From NCBI GenBank assembly GCA_036265385.1, contig DATAPD010000067.1:195710-259709 (forward strand): 64,000 bases of DNA. Reading direction: 5' to 3'. This document shows, in pieces, positions 17,171-25,859 of the stretch. The stretch comes from DATAPD01 sp036265385 (lineage in GTDB: Bacteria > Acidobacteriota > Terriglobia > Terriglobales > Acidobacteriaceae). Position numbers and translations under genes: made by a program. Numbering within the stretch: the stretch's first letter is position 1; every line of letters begins with the position of its first letter. The notes under the pieces are model-generated. The model worked only from the letters and a program-made list of their open reading frames with translations. It was not told where the DNA came from and made no database searches.

Positions 17171-17422
17171 CTAAGAAGCCATCCAAAAGATTTCAGGATC
17201 GACGGGCGTTACCGTGATCCCCTTTTCCGTACGGACCACAGTCAATTGCGTAGCACACGTGTCGCATAACCAAAAATATTCGATGCGCAGAGGAGATTTT
17301 TTCTCGAACGCAAGCGGTTCGGTGTCGGTAGGTGGTGACCGCCGTTCCCAACGAAACAGCTTCCCACGGTGTAAGTAGAGAAAAGACTCCGAGCAGTCGG
17401 GATTCGCGCACTTCGACAACAT
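17171..17422 (-). CDS. Small zinc-ribbon-like protein
   Basis: 83 residues. GGGAGG precedes the ATG at 17422 by six bases. CANPDC near the N-terminus and CDTCA near residue 60 give two CxxC-type knuckles that would bind one zinc. In between is LYLHRGKLFRWERR. The role is unknown; comparable small proteins occur widely in acidobacteria and may be adaptors or transcription accessory factors. It is convergent with the glycosyltransferase gene. Confidence 0.7.
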   Translation of the reverse strand: MLSKCANPDCSESFLYLHRGKLFRWERRSPPTDTEPLAFEKKSPLRIEYFWLCDTCATQLTVVRTEKGITVTPVDPEIFWMAS

Positions 17423-17632
17423 GGGGGACCTCCCAGAAAGGAACTGGAGGCAAGTGCTGGCGCGGAACTCTCGGCTGGACCCGTCGCTCAGCAAAATTAT
17501 CTAAGTTGGTTGAGTGTCCTACTGGAATCGTACACCCGTTCGGAAAACGGAAGATGAAGATTTGTAAAAAATCGAAACGGCCTGTGTTGCGAAATTACAC
17601 AGGAGAAGAGTAACTGTTCATCGTTGAGTCGA

Positions 17633-18709
17633 TCAGTGAGCGTTCAACACGGAGACAACCCTCGCGCCCATCTCCGATGTCGATAGCGCGGACTCTCCGG
17701 AGCGCGCTAAATCTTTGGTTCGGCATCCCTGAGACAAAACGGTTCCCACGGCAGTTTCGATGGATTCCGCTTCGTGCTCCAGATGAAAAGAGTGTCGAAG
17801 CATCATCCCAATGGAAAGGATCGCGCCCAATGGGTTTGCAATCCCTTTTCCTGCGATGTCGGGCGCTGAACCATGGACGGGTTCATAGAGGCCGACTTTT
17901 CCACCGATGCTTGCAGACGCGAGTAAGCCGAGAGATCCACAAACTCCACCAGCCTGGTCGGAAAGGATGTCGCCGAACATGTTCTCCGTAAGGACGACAT
18001 CGAATTCGGTCGGCTTCATCACGAGAAGCATAGCGGCGGAGTCGATGTATTGGTGCGCGAGAGAGATATTGGGATATTCAGCGGCCACACCCGTAACTAC
18101 TTCCCGCCACAGACGGGAGCACTCGAGAACATTGGACTTGTCGACGGAAAGAATTTTTTTGCGGCGCTTGCCCGCCAGATCAAAAGCGACACGCGCAATG
18201 CGTTCAACCTCCGATTCGCTATAACGCATGGTGTTGATCGCGACTCGCGCGCCGGGCTCTCCATCGAGTGACCGTGGCTGGCCGAAATACAAGCCTCCGA
18301 GCAATTCGCGCACGATCATGATGTTGGTGCCGTGAACAACGTCGGCACGAAGTGGTGAAGAGGTTTCGAGCGCGGCATAACACACGGCAGGACGAAGATT
18401 TGCATACGCACCCAATTCCTGCCGCAGCCGCAAGAGTCCTGCCTCGGGGCGCTTGAGACGAGGATAGCTGTCGAAGGCTGGGCCGCCGACGGCACCCAGC
18501 AACACGGCGTCGGCAGAAAGGCAGGCGTCGAGCGTGTCCGGGGGAAGAGGGTCTCCGCTTGCAACGAGTGCGGCGCCACCGATGTTTTTTGTGGTGTGTT
18601 TCAGCGTGTGGCCGAATTTCTGAGCGACAGCCCGGAGGACCGCGATGGCTTGATTCGTAACTTCGGGGCCAATCCCGTCGCCGGGTACGACAGCGATGTT
18701 CAATTGCAT
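17633..18709 (-). CDS. leuB: 3-isopropylmalate dehydrogenase
   Basis: 358 residues, the normal length. It opens with IAVVPGDGIGPEV. The substrate loop is ETSSPLRADVVHGTNIMIVRELLGGLYFG, the catalytic Tyr lies in TMRYSESE, VDKSNVLE follows, and the NAD-binding end is YEPVHGSAPDIAGKGIANP. It oxidises and decarboxylates 3-isopropylmalate in leucine synthesis. It is downstream of leuA on the same strand with a 160-base gap; leuCD are not in this window. Confidence 0.96.
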   Translation of the reverse strand: MQLNIAVVPGDGIGPEVTNQAIAVLRAVAQKFGHTLKHTTKNIGGAALVASGDPLPPDTLDACLSADAVLLGAVGGPAFDSYPRLKRPEAGLLRLRQELGAYANLRPAVCYAALETSSPLRADVVHGTNIMIVRELLGGLYFGQPRSLDGEPGARVAINTMRYSESEVERIARVAFDLAGKRRKKILSVDKSNVLECSRLWREVVTGVAAEYPNISLAHQYIDSAAMLLVMKPTEFDVVLTENMFGDILSDQAGGVCGSLGLLASASIGGKVGLYEPVHGSAPDIAGKGIANPLGAILSIGMMLRHSFHLEHEAESIETAVGTVLSQGCRTKDLARSGESALSTSEMGARVVSVLNAH

Positions 18710-18869
18710 GGAGTGAGAGTGTAAATGAGCGATGGGTTAGCTGGCTGCTGGCTTACACGCCGAGAGGTTTTCGTCTGTCGCAAGTCGCGGGAGCTGACGC
18801 GAGATCCCTCCGCGCGTCGAAAAAAGCGCGCGCGTTCGGGATGACGCCCGTACAAAAACTTTGATCGCC

Positions 18870-20201
18870 CTACACGCCCCAGAGATAGTCTTCCTGTTCC
18901 GCGTGGTGCTCGGCCATGGGGCTTATCGGAATACCGTGATCCGGCGGAATTGCTGCCGGGAACGGGCGTGCCGCACCGGCCACGGCTGCAGCGGCGAGGG
19001 CTGGAGGAATTGCTTCCACATGCGCAGGCGGAATGCGAGTGCCGTGCTCGCGCACCTCTCGGATCAACCCCAGCAAATCATGGTCCTGAACCGTCTTGAT
19101 TCGATCGGCAAGAACGACAAAGCGGCGATAGATTTCATCCAATTCGCGACGTTCGAATTCGTATCCCAGGTGGCCACAGCGGACGGCGAGGGCATGTCGT
19201 CCTGAGTGTTTTCCGAGCACGATCTGCGAGTCGGGAACGCCAACCGAACGAGGCGTCATGATCTCGTAGGTGAGTGGGTTCTTCAGCATGCCATCCTGAT
19301 GAATGCCCGCTTCGTGGGCGAAGGCATTGCGTCCGGTGACAGCCTTGTTGGGCTGCACGTTGACTTTCGTGATCTCGCTCAGCAACTGGCTCGACGGATA
19401 AAGATGTTCGCTAACTATCGCAGTATCGAATGCGAAGTGGTCCGGGCGTACGCGCATGGCCATTACGATTTCTTCGAGGGCTGCGTTGCCCGCGCGTTCG
19501 CCGATTCCATTCACCGTGCACTCCACCTGGCGCGCGCCTGCTTGTAGGGCGGCCAGCGTATTTGCCACCGCCAATCCCAGATCGTCATGACAGTGCGTGG
19601 AGATTACAACGTTCTCCATGCCGCGCACTTTTTGGCGGATGTCGCGGATGAGGTTGCCGTACTCCTCGGGCATCGCACAGCCGACGGTGTCCGGGATATT
19701 GAGGATTGTGGCGCCAGCTTCGACAACAGCGCTGAGCACTTCCATGAGGAAGCTGTGCTCGGTGCGAGTTGCATCTTCGGGCGAGAACTGCACTTCGGGG
19801 CAGAGTGACTTTGCGAGGCGTACAGATTCCGCGGCCTGCTTCAGGCAATGCTCGCGTGTCATCTTCAACTTGTGAGTCAGATGGATATCGGAGGTCGCGA
19901 GGAAGGTGTGGATGCGCGGCCGGGCAGCATCTTTTACGGCGGCAGCGGCACGTTCAATGTCGGGAGTGCAGCAGCGCGCGAGGGCGGCAACGATCGGCCG
20001 GCGAAACTGTGCTGCAATCGCCTGGACCGACTCGAAGTCGCCATCCGAGGCGATCGGAAACCCTGCTTCGATCACGTCGACTCCGAGTCGCTCGAGCTGC
20101 TGGGCCATGCGCAATTTTTCGCGCACGTTCATGCTGCAACCAGGAGACTGCTCGCCGTCCCGCAACGTGGTATCGAAAACTGTGATCTTTGCCCGCTCCA
20201 T
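18870..20201 (-). CDS. leuA: 2-isopropylmalate synthase lacking the C-terminal regulatory domain
   Basis: 443 residues versus ~510-525 for the feedback-inhibited LeuA1 type. The catalytic TIM barrel is intact: FDTTLRDGEQSPG, HCHDDLGLAVAN with the metal-binding histidines, and the helical subdomain LGKHSGRHAL. After residue ~385 the sequence becomes Ala/Pro/His-rich (AAAAVAGAARP...) and ends EDYLWGV, with no sign of the allosteric domain; the 160-base gap to leuB is too short to hold it. It condenses acetyl-CoA with 2-oxoisovalerate. GGGAGG lies upstream. It is divergent from a LysR regulator. Confidence 0.92.
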   Translation of the reverse strand: MERAKITVFDTTLRDGEQSPGCSMNVREKLRMAQQLERLGVDVIEAGFPIASDGDFESVQAIAAQFRRPIVAALARCCTPDIERAAAAVKDAARPRIHTFLATSDIHLTHKLKMTREHCLKQAAESVRLAKSLCPEVQFSPEDATRTEHSFLMEVLSAVVEAGATILNIPDTVGCAMPEEYGNLIRDIRQKVRGMENVVISTHCHDDLGLAVANTLAALQAGARQVECTVNGIGERAGNAALEEIVMAMRVRPDHFAFDTAIVSEHLYPSSQLLSEITKVNVQPNKAVTGRNAFAHEAGIHQDGMLKNPLTYEIMTPRSVGVPDSQIVLGKHSGRHALAVRCGHLGYEFERRELDEIYRRFVVLADRIKTVQDHDLLGLIREVREHGTRIPPAHVEAIPPALAAAAVAGAARPFPAAIPPDHGIPISPMAEHHAEQEDYLWGV

Positions 20202-20523
20202 TGCCTGAAACCTCCCAAAGATGAAGGCTTTATGCTACTGAGAATGGGATATGAAGCAAAGCTTATATTTGTTGACTGTCTATAAGAACCGCTACTACTA
20301 TTAGAAAATCTGAATATAGGCGTGCAGTGTATTAACGTGCACCGAGGAGTGAGTTGTACGACTCCGCCAGACCGCGCTGAGCCGGAAGGTCTTTCTGCAA
20401 CTCTTAGGAATTGGCCCCGGAGGGAGCACTAAGTTAGCACAAAAAGTAGCTGGCAGCTAGTAGTTGGTGGCAAGTGACCGCTACTGACACGAACGCGGAC
20501 TGCGAACTACTGACTACCGATCT
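20202..20523. promoter_or_regulatory. Intergenic region between divergent leuA and lysR
   Basis: 322 bases. On the leuA side there is an AT-rich stretch with AAGCAAAGCTT (20253-20263) and a TTAGAAAATCTGAATA segment near 20302, either of which could be a LysR-type site; neither is convincing alone. I see no T-box or leader-peptide arrangement. The lysR-proximal ~80 bases are a degenerate short-period repeat (AGCTGGCAGCTAGTAG ... ACTACTGACTACCG). Confidence 0.4.
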
Positions 20524-21441
20524 ATGGACCTATCTCAACTAGAAGTTTTTCTTGCGGTGGCGCGCGAAGGGCGCTTCTCTCGCGCAGCGGAGAAGTTGTT
20601 TCGGACACAATCGGCGGTCAGCCAGACCGTCCGCAAACTTGAGCAAGAGATTGGCGAGCCGCTATTCGATCGCTCGTCCCGCGAAGGTGTGTTGACGGAT
20701 GCTGGGCGCGTCCTGAAGGAATATGCGGAGAAGTTGTTGAACCTCCGCGAGGATGCACAGGAAGCGCTGGTTGAACTGCGCGAGTTGCAGAAAGGGAAGC
20801 TCGCGCTGGCGGCGAACGAATTCACGGTGCTGTATCTATTGACCGTGCTTGGGGAGTTCCGTCGGCTTCATCCGATGATCAAAATCAGCGTGCAACGGGC
20901 GCTGGGAAGTCACATTCCGGATGACATTCTGAATCACTCGATTGAAATGGGCGTGCTGTCGTACGACCCGGAGGATGAACGGTTGCACTCCATTGTCGTT
21001 TATCAGGACGAGTTGGCATTCGTGGTTCCTCCCAATCATCCACTGGCGTCTGAGAAGACAGTCAGCATCCTGCAGTTGGGGGCGGAGGCGTTCGTGGCGC
21101 ACATCGTTTCGTCGCCATATCGAGACAAGGTCATTCAAACATTTCGCCGGTACAAGACGCCGCTACACATGGCGATCGAACTGCCGACGTTGCAGGCCAT
21201 CAAGCGCTTCGTCGCGATGGGGAATGGCGTGGCGTTGGTGCCGCGCATCAGCGTGGAGAACGAGTTGGCACGGAGAGAGCTAGTCCATATTCCGGTGAAG
21301 GAACTGGACCTGCAGCGGAAGCTGCGGCTGGTGTATCGCAAGGGCGGAGTGGTGTCCCATGCCGGCCGTGCCTTCCTAGCGGTCGCAGAAGCCGTGGCAA
21401 ACGATAATCCGGAACGGTATCGGTTTCAGAGGGAATCCTGA
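20524..21441 (+). CDS. LysR-family transcriptional regulator
   Basis: 305 residues. The N-terminal winged helix is MDLSQLEVFLAVAREGRFS ... QSAVSQTVRKLEQEIGEPLFDRSS, and the substrate-binding domain starts near residue 90 (LALAANEFTVLYLL). GVALVPRISVENEL is typical of the CysB/CbbR-like effector fold. It is divergent from leuA, so leu regulation is plausible, but a classical LysR target site is not obvious. A strong terminator-like hairpin follows. Confidence 0.9.
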   Translation: MDLSQLEVFLAVAREGRFSRAAEKLFRTQSAVSQTVRKLEQEIGEPLFDRSSREGVLTDAGRVLKEYAEKLLNLREDAQEALVELRELQKGKLALAANEFTVLYLLTVLGEFRRLHPMIKISVQRALGSHIPDDILNHSIEMGVLSYDPEDERLHSIVVYQDELAFVVPPNHPLASEKTVSILQLGAEAFVAHIVSSPYRDKVIQTFRRYKTPLHMAIELPTLQAIKRFVAMGNGVALVPRISVENELARRELVHIPVKELDLQRKLRLVYRKGGVVSHAGRAFLAVAEAVANDNPERYRFQRES

Positions 21442-21449
21442 AAAGGAAA

Positions 21450-21489
21450 GGGCCGACGGAAAGTTTTCCGCGGCCCAGAAATTTTGTTT
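21450..21489 (+). terminator. Terminator-like hairpin between lysR and the STAS gene
   Basis: GGGCC and CGGAAA (21450-21462) pair with TTTCCG and GGCCC (21465-21476) with a small bulge and a two-base loop, followed by AGAAATTTTGTTTG. It lies nine bases after the lysR stop and may serve both convergent genes. Confidence 0.6.
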
Positions 21490-21497
21490 GTCGATGC

Positions 21498-21908
21498 TTA
21501 CGAATGCAGGGCGCGAATTCCCTCATCGAGATTGTCGTGCACATCGAACAGTGAAGTGAGATTGGTCAAATCCAACACATTGTGCACTCGCTGGTTGGCG
21601 CACAAGAACGCGATGGAGTGCCCATGGCCCGCAGACCACATGTAAAGCGTGACGAGCTCGCCAAGGCCTGCGCTGTCGATTCGGTCGACATGCGTGAGAT
21701 CGACAAGCAGGCGCCGCGTCATGGAAAGTAAATCGCTAACGATGGAAGTGAGCTCGGTCGCATTCTGCCGATAGACCAATCGGCCGCGACAGCGAAGCAG
21801 TACGACATCGCCATAAAGGCGAAGTTCTAATTTCAGCGCGTTGGACGGCGCGGTGAGCGCAGGAGCGCCCGCAAATAAATCCGGGACTGTCACATTTTCT
21901 GTATTCAT
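21498..21908 (-). CDS. STAS-domain anti-sigma-factor antagonist-like protein
   Basis: 136 residues. The STAS fold is shown by VVLLRCRGRLVYRQNA, LLVDLTHVDRIDSAGLGELV (the phosphorylatable serine region DSAGLG) and a final VHNVLDLTNLTSLFDVHDN. Such proteins bind anti-sigma factors or act in partner-switching, controlled by Ser phosphorylation. No kinase or sigma factor lies nearby, so the partner is unknown. Confidence 0.85.
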   Translation of the reverse strand: MNTENVTVPDLFAGAPALTAPSNALKLELRLYGDVVLLRCRGRLVYRQNATELTSIVSDLLSMTRRLLVDLTHVDRIDSAGLGELVTLYMWSAGHGHSIAFLCANQRVHNVLDLTNLTSLFDVHDNLDEGIRALHS

Positions 21909-22046
21909 GCCGTAAACTTACTAGTTTCCTGTCACGCGCAAGTTTCAGAGTTGTAAAGAGTCTGTAAATTCTTGTGTGCGCCACCGGGCAACCTGGCATT
22001 CATGACGAAGTTCATACTGACATTGTGCTTACGGAGGAAATACCTC

Positions 22047-22769
22047 GTGAAGAAATCACTCGCTCTGGCCGGCCTGGTCCTGTTCGCGGCATCTATGTTT
22101 GCGCAGGAGCAGCCGATGCCAAGAGTCGAACTGTACGGCGGATTTTCGCAGGCAATGGCAGATCCGTTTCAGGCGGGCACACGCGACTCGTTTCGCGGAT
22201 GGAATGCTGCTTTTGATTTGAATGCCGCAAAGTGGCTCAGCCTGGTGGTCGAAGTCGGCGGCAACTACGGAACAGTCAAGCTGCCGGTTGCTGTGCCGAC
22301 GCCATTCCCACCGTGTCCTCCGTTTTGCCCGACCTCGACGGACACTTTCAATGTCGACACGAAGCTGGGCACGTATCTTTTCGGCGTGCATGTGCCGTAT
22401 CGCAAGTCGGAGCGTTTCGTGCCGTACGCGAGCGCGCTGATCGGCAAGGCGACGGGGACAGGAGAAGTGGACCGCTTTAAAGAGACGAGCAGTGGTTTTG
22501 GAATGGCATTAGGTGGGGGCGTGGATGTTGGTTTGACCAAGCGGCTCGCGTGGCGTTTCCAGGCGGATTATCTGCGCACAGACTTCTACAAGCAGCCGCA
22601 AGACAATTATCGATTCCAGACAGGAATTGTTCTGCGATTCACCGGTGGGAAAAAGAAGAAGCGGTATCCGGAGATCGAGACGGAGCCGCCGGCGCCTGCT
22701 TCGACTGCGCCTGAACCGACGACGCCTCCGCCAACTACGCCGCCGGAGGAGAAGAAGCCGGATCAGTGA
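22047..22769 (+). CDS. Outer-membrane beta-barrel protein with Pro-rich tail
   Basis: 240 residues. The GTG start at 22047 follows CGGAGG by nine bases. A signal peptide (MKKSLALAGLVLFAASMFAQ) precedes a barrel of alternating hydrophobic strands (VELYGGFSQAM, LSLVVEVGGNYG, WRFQADYLRTDFY), with the last strand FQTGIVLRF ending in Phe. An unusual ~40-residue tail follows (EPPAPASTAPEPTTPPPTTP...), which could reach into the periplasm. The next gene is a shorter paralogue without the tail. Confidence 0.8.
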   Translation: MKKSLALAGLVLFAASMFAQEQPMPRVELYGGFSQAMADPFQAGTRDSFRGWNAAFDLNAAKWLSLVVEVGGNYGTVKLPVAVPTPFPPCPPFCPTSTDTFNVDTKLGTYLFGVHVPYRKSERFVPYASALIGKATGTGEVDRFKETSSGFGMALGGGVDVGLTKRLAWRFQADYLRTDFYKQPQDNYRFQTGIVLRFTGGKKKKRYPEIETEPPAPASTAPEPTTPPPTTPPEEKKPDQ

Positions 22770-22933
22770 GGCGAATGCTGACGGGTTACAAATCCGAGGC
22801 AACGGAATCGTATCGTCAGTGCGTTAGCGCGGTGGCCATCTTCGGACTTATAGCGCGGCACGCAGAGTCGCGGGCAACCTGGAAAATGTGAGCGCATCCA
22901 ACCGAGACATCCTGTGATTCCGGAGGTTGTCTC

Positions 22934-23500
22934 GTGCACAACTGGCGTGCGTTGTGTGTTTGTTTGATTGTGTGTGCGGCGGCGAGTTGTGCATTCGCCC
23001 AGATTCCTGCTGTTCCGAGCGGCAACATCTTCATCGGATATTCCTACAATCGAGCGACGCTCAACGTAGACGGCAAGAGCAACCTGAATGGGTGGAATGG
23101 ATCGCTCGAAGGGAGAATTTTTCCGTTTATCGGATTGGTTGCTGACCTCAGCGGATACTACGGGAACGGCAACGTGACGGCGGCGTGTCCAGTAGCAGGT
23201 GGTAGTCCGTGTCTTGTGAACCTAAATACGAAAGAACACAACTTTCTTTTTGGGCCGAGAGTGTCGTTTTCGGCAGGACGATTCCGTCCGTTTGCGCACG
23301 TGCTGGTAGGAGTGTCGCGAATCACGGTCGATGGTTTTGGATCGGATACCTCGTTTGGGTCAGCGTACGGAGGCGGTCTTGATTACAAACTGGGCGGACC
23401 GCTGCATTGGCGATTCCAGGGTGACTATCTGCAAACCCGCTTTTTCAGTAACAGGCAGAACGATTTCCGGTTCTCAACGGGAATTGTGTTTCATTTCTGA
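22934..23500 (+). CDS. Outer-membrane beta-barrel protein, paralogue of the preceding gene
   Basis: 188 residues. The GTG start at 22934 follows CGGAGG by seven bases. The signal peptide ends near CAFA|QIPAVP. The barrel matches the previous gene strand for strand: IGYSYNRATL, FIGLVADLSGYYGNG, WRFQGDYLQTRFF and FRFSTGIVFHF, which ends on the terminal Phe typical of BAM-inserted barrels. The tandem pair suggests local duplication. The function is unknown, perhaps a small OmpA/OmpW-like porin or adhesin. Confidence 0.8.
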   Translation: MHNWRALCVCLIVCAAASCAFAQIPAVPSGNIFIGYSYNRATLNVDGKSNLNGWNGSLEGRIFPFIGLVADLSGYYGNGNVTAACPVAGGSPCLVNLNTKEHNFLFGPRVSFSAGRFRPFAHVLVGVSRITVDGFGSDTSFGSAYGGGLDYKLGGPLHWRFQGDYLQTRFFSNRQNDFRFSTGIVFHF

Positions 23501-23523
23501 GCTAAATAAGCGCGATCGCGCAG

Positions 23524-23572
23524 GGACATAGCTCGCTATGTCCGCGTTCTGCGGACGCAGCAAGCTGCGTCC
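23524..23572. repeat. Pair of perfect 9-bp-stem hairpins (REP-like element)
   Basis: GGACATAGC (23524-23532) pairs with GCTATGTCC (23535-23543). Ten bases later GGACGCAGC (23553-23561) pairs with GCTGCGTCC (23564-23572). Both have two-base loops and the two stems are related (GGACrYAGC). It lies just after the second barrel gene and looks like a two-unit dispersed palindromic repeat. Confidence 0.65.
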
Positions 23573-23960
23573 CTACGGTGTTCTTTGAATGTGAGGACGG
23601 CAGCCAACTGGGTTGCCAAGGCGCTGAACTTAGGGGGTTCCGCGGCGCATTTTTCCAAGCTATAATCGAAAGTAGCTGTCATGCGCGTGCAGAATCCCAA
23701 TTCGCATTTGCCGGTCTGCTGGTTGCACCAACTAGTGTGCCCGCGACGGTATCTGGCGGTCCTGCCATCGCACGCGCGCGCCAATCTCTTCGGCAGCGAC
23801 TAAGAAGACATCCTCCTGTGTACCCCGCTCGATGTGAGTGAGAGGTCCGCCCGCGTTAGGGAGAGACGCCTCGCGCTACCAGCGACGCGCAATCCCAGCT
23901 ACTAGCGACCAGCTACTAGCCACCGCTTCTGACAACTGACTACTGACTCTGGAGGATTCC
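23573..23960 (+). other. Gap with a -10-like TATAAT and possible structured RNA, no clear gene
   Basis: 388 bases without a convincing protein gene. TATAAT at 23661-23666 is followed by GCGCGTGC (23683-23690), which pairs perfectly with GCACGCGC (23770-23777). Inside is a small hairpin TGGT(TGC)ACCA (23720-23730). A 40-codon frame also starts at 23681 but lacks a ribosome site. The last ~70 bases before the aminotransferase gene are a degenerate repeat (CTACTAGCGACCAGCTACTAG, ACAACTGACTACTGACT). Confidence 0.3.
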
Positions 23961-25313
23961 ATGACCACGAAAACGCTGACTGTCGGCCCGAAGATCAAAA
24001 CCGCGATTCCGGGCCCCAATGCGAAGCGCATTGTCGCGGGTGATGACAAATATATTTCTCCGTCCTATACGCGTTCGTATCCGCTGGTCGCGAAGCGCGG
24101 ACGCGGCGTCGTGATCGAAGACGTCGATGGTAACGAGTTTTTTGATTTCTCCGCTGGTATCGCCGTGACATCGACCGGCCATTGCCATCCGGAAGTGGTC
24201 GCCGCCATTCAGAAACAGGCAGGTGAGTTGATCCACATGTCCGGCACCGATTTTTATTACGAGAACATGGTGCAGCTGGCGGAGCGCCTCACGAAGATTG
24301 CTCCCATGCCGGGGCCGCACAAGATTTATTACGGCAACTCGGGAACCGAAGCGATTGAGTGCGCGTTGAAGCTGGCGCGCTATCACACCAAACGACAGAA
24401 CGTCATTGCGTTCTTCGGAGCATTTCATGGACGCACGATGGGAGCGCTGTCACTGACGGCTTCTAAACCACAACAGAAGCGAAGATTCGCGCCGCTGGTG
24501 CCGGGCGTGACACACGTGCGGTATCCAGATGTTTATCGAGGCTGCTCGGGTGGTGCGCAGGATGCCGAGGCGTTTGCACTCGGTTGCGCGCGCTACATCG
24601 AAGAAAAGCTGTTCGCGACCATGCTGCCTCCGGAAGAAGTGGCGGCAATCTTCGTCGAGCCAATCCAGGGCGAAGGCGGATACGTGGTTGCTCCGACCAT
24701 CTTCATGAAGGAACTGCGGCGGATTTGCGATAAGTACGGGATCCTGCTGGTTGCCGATGAAGTGCAGTCGGGCGTGGGCCGCACCGGAAAATGGTGGGCC
24801 ATCGAGCATACGGGTGTGCAGCCGGACATGGTCTGCATGGCGAAGGGCATCGCGTCGGGCATGCCGCTCGGCGTCGTGATGACGAAAGCGGAAGTAATGG
24901 ACTGGGTGCCGGGATCGCATGCGTCGACTTTCGGCGGGAATCCGGTATGCATCGCAGCCGCGCTCGCCACTTTGGACGTGATCGAGAAAGAAGGCTTGCT
25001 GGCACACTCGGCTGAACTTGGCAATCACATGCTGAAGCGGATGGCAGACTGGCCGAAGAAGCATCGCATGGTAGGTGATGTTCGCGGACGCGGCCTGATG
25101 CTCGGTGTCGAAATCGTGAAGGACAAACAGACGAAGGAATATGCCCATGATGAGCGCGACCGGATTGTCGAACTCGCGTTCGAGCGCGGCATTCTGTTCC
25201 TGGGCTGCGGTCCGAGCACGGTGCGCATTTCGCCGCCGCTCGTTGTCTCGCAAGACGAAGCCGATACTGCGATCGACGTGCTCGAAGAGTGCATCTCGAT
25301 CGTGGAGAAGTAG
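23961..25313 (+). CDS. Class-III PLP aminotransferase (4-aminobutyrate / acetylornithine type)
   Basis: 450 residues. GVVIEDVDGNEFFDFSAGIAV, YGNSGTEAIECALKLAR, FHGRTMGALSLTASK, FVEPIQGEGGYVV, VADEVQSGVGRTG and the PLP lysine in CMAKGIASGMPLG are all present. It would move amino groups between an omega-amino compound (4-aminobutyrate, ornithine or acetylornithine) and 2-oxoglutarate. The long N-terminus (TVGPKIKTAIPGPNAKRI) resembles GabT-like enzymes of archaea and soil bacteria, so the exact substrate is uncertain. A terminator follows. Confidence 0.9.
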   Translation: MTTKTLTVGPKIKTAIPGPNAKRIVAGDDKYISPSYTRSYPLVAKRGRGVVIEDVDGNEFFDFSAGIAVTSTGHCHPEVVAAIQKQAGELIHMSGTDFYYENMVQLAERLTKIAPMPGPHKIYYGNSGTEAIECALKLARYHTKRQNVIAFFGAFHGRTMGALSLTASKPQQKRRFAPLVPGVTHVRYPDVYRGCSGGAQDAEAFALGCARYIEEKLFATMLPPEEVAAIFVEPIQGEGGYVVAPTIFMKELRRICDKYGILLVADEVQSGVGRTGKWWAIEHTGVQPDMVCMAKGIASGMPLGVVMTKAEVMDWVPGSHASTFGGNPVCIAAALATLDVIEKEGLLAHSAELGNHMLKRMADWPKKHRMVGDVRGRGLMLGVEIVKDKQTKEYAHDERDRIVELAFERGILFLGCGPSTVRISPPLVVSQDEADTAIDVLEECISIVEK

Positions 25314-25340
25314 TCTCAGCTTTCAGCGATCAATCAAATT

Positions 25341-25373
25341 AGGACGGGTGCGGGGCGCCCGTCCTATCTTTCC
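25341..25373 (+). terminator. Terminator after the aminotransferase gene
   Basis: AGGACGGG (25341-25348) pairs with CCCGTCCT (25358-25365) around a nine-base loop, then ATCTTTCC. It starts 28 bases after the stop. Confidence 0.6.
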
Positions 25374-25400
25374 ATTCTCAATCAGACGAGGAGTCCGGCC

Positions 25401-25859
25401 ATGGCGACGGGACGGGTGGCGTCCATCTATATCGCGGCGGCCGCACAGGCGCCAACGCAGGGTGTCGAGCAGGCAAAGGCAGTGCCGGGACGCGGGCTGG
25501 AAGGCGACCGCTACTTCTTGAAGCAGGGTACGTTTTTCGAGCCAGAACCTTCTTTTGAATTGACGCTCATCGAAGCGGAAGCAACGGAAGCGGCTAAGCG
25601 GGATTATGAGCTGGGGTTGGCGGCGGGCGAGGCTCGACGGAACATCGTCACTCGAGACGTCGCGCTGAATCATCTGGTCGGGAAAGAGTTTCGCGTGGGC
25701 GAAGTGCGCGTGCGTGGCATTCGCTTGTGTGAACCGTGCAACCACTTGCAGCGCTTAACAGGCGCTCCGGTTATCAAGAGCCTGCGGCATCGCGGCGGGT
25801 TGCGTGCGCAGATTCTGAGTGAAGGCGTGATTCGCGTGGGAGACAAGGTGGATTGTTGA
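25401..25859 (+). CDS. MOSC-domain protein
   Basis: 152 residues, a stand-alone MOSC domain: GRGLEGDRYF, ELTLIEAEA, RRNIVTRDVALNHLVGKEF and the conserved Cys-containing end GIRLCEPCNHLQRLTG. MOSC domains bind or deliver sulfurated molybdenum cofactor or act on related substrates; members of this short class are largely uncharacterised. It is followed by degenerate intergenic repeats. Confidence 0.88.
   Translation: MATGRVASIYIAAAAQAPTQGVEQAKAVPGRGLEGDRYFLKQGTFFEPEPSFELTLIEAEATEAAKRDYELGLAAGEARRNIVTRDVALNHLVGKEFRVGEVRVRGIRLCEPCNHLQRLTGAPVIKSLRHRGGLRAQILSEGVIRVGDKVDC

Noticed and set aside
18780..18850. GC-rich stretch with an A-run between leuA and leuB as an intrinsic terminator
   Set aside because: The possible stem around GCGCGC is short, and the T-run on the relevant strand falls inside the loop rather than after the stem.
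20202..20523. T-box or leader-peptide attenuator upstream of leuA
   Set aside because: No T-box core, no run of Leu codons in a short frame, and no terminator/antiterminator pair could be found on the leuA strand.
23578..23841. 87-codon plus-strand frame after the REP-like element
   Set aside because: Composition is non-coding-like, there is no ribosome site or family match, and it begins at the edge of a palindromic repeat.
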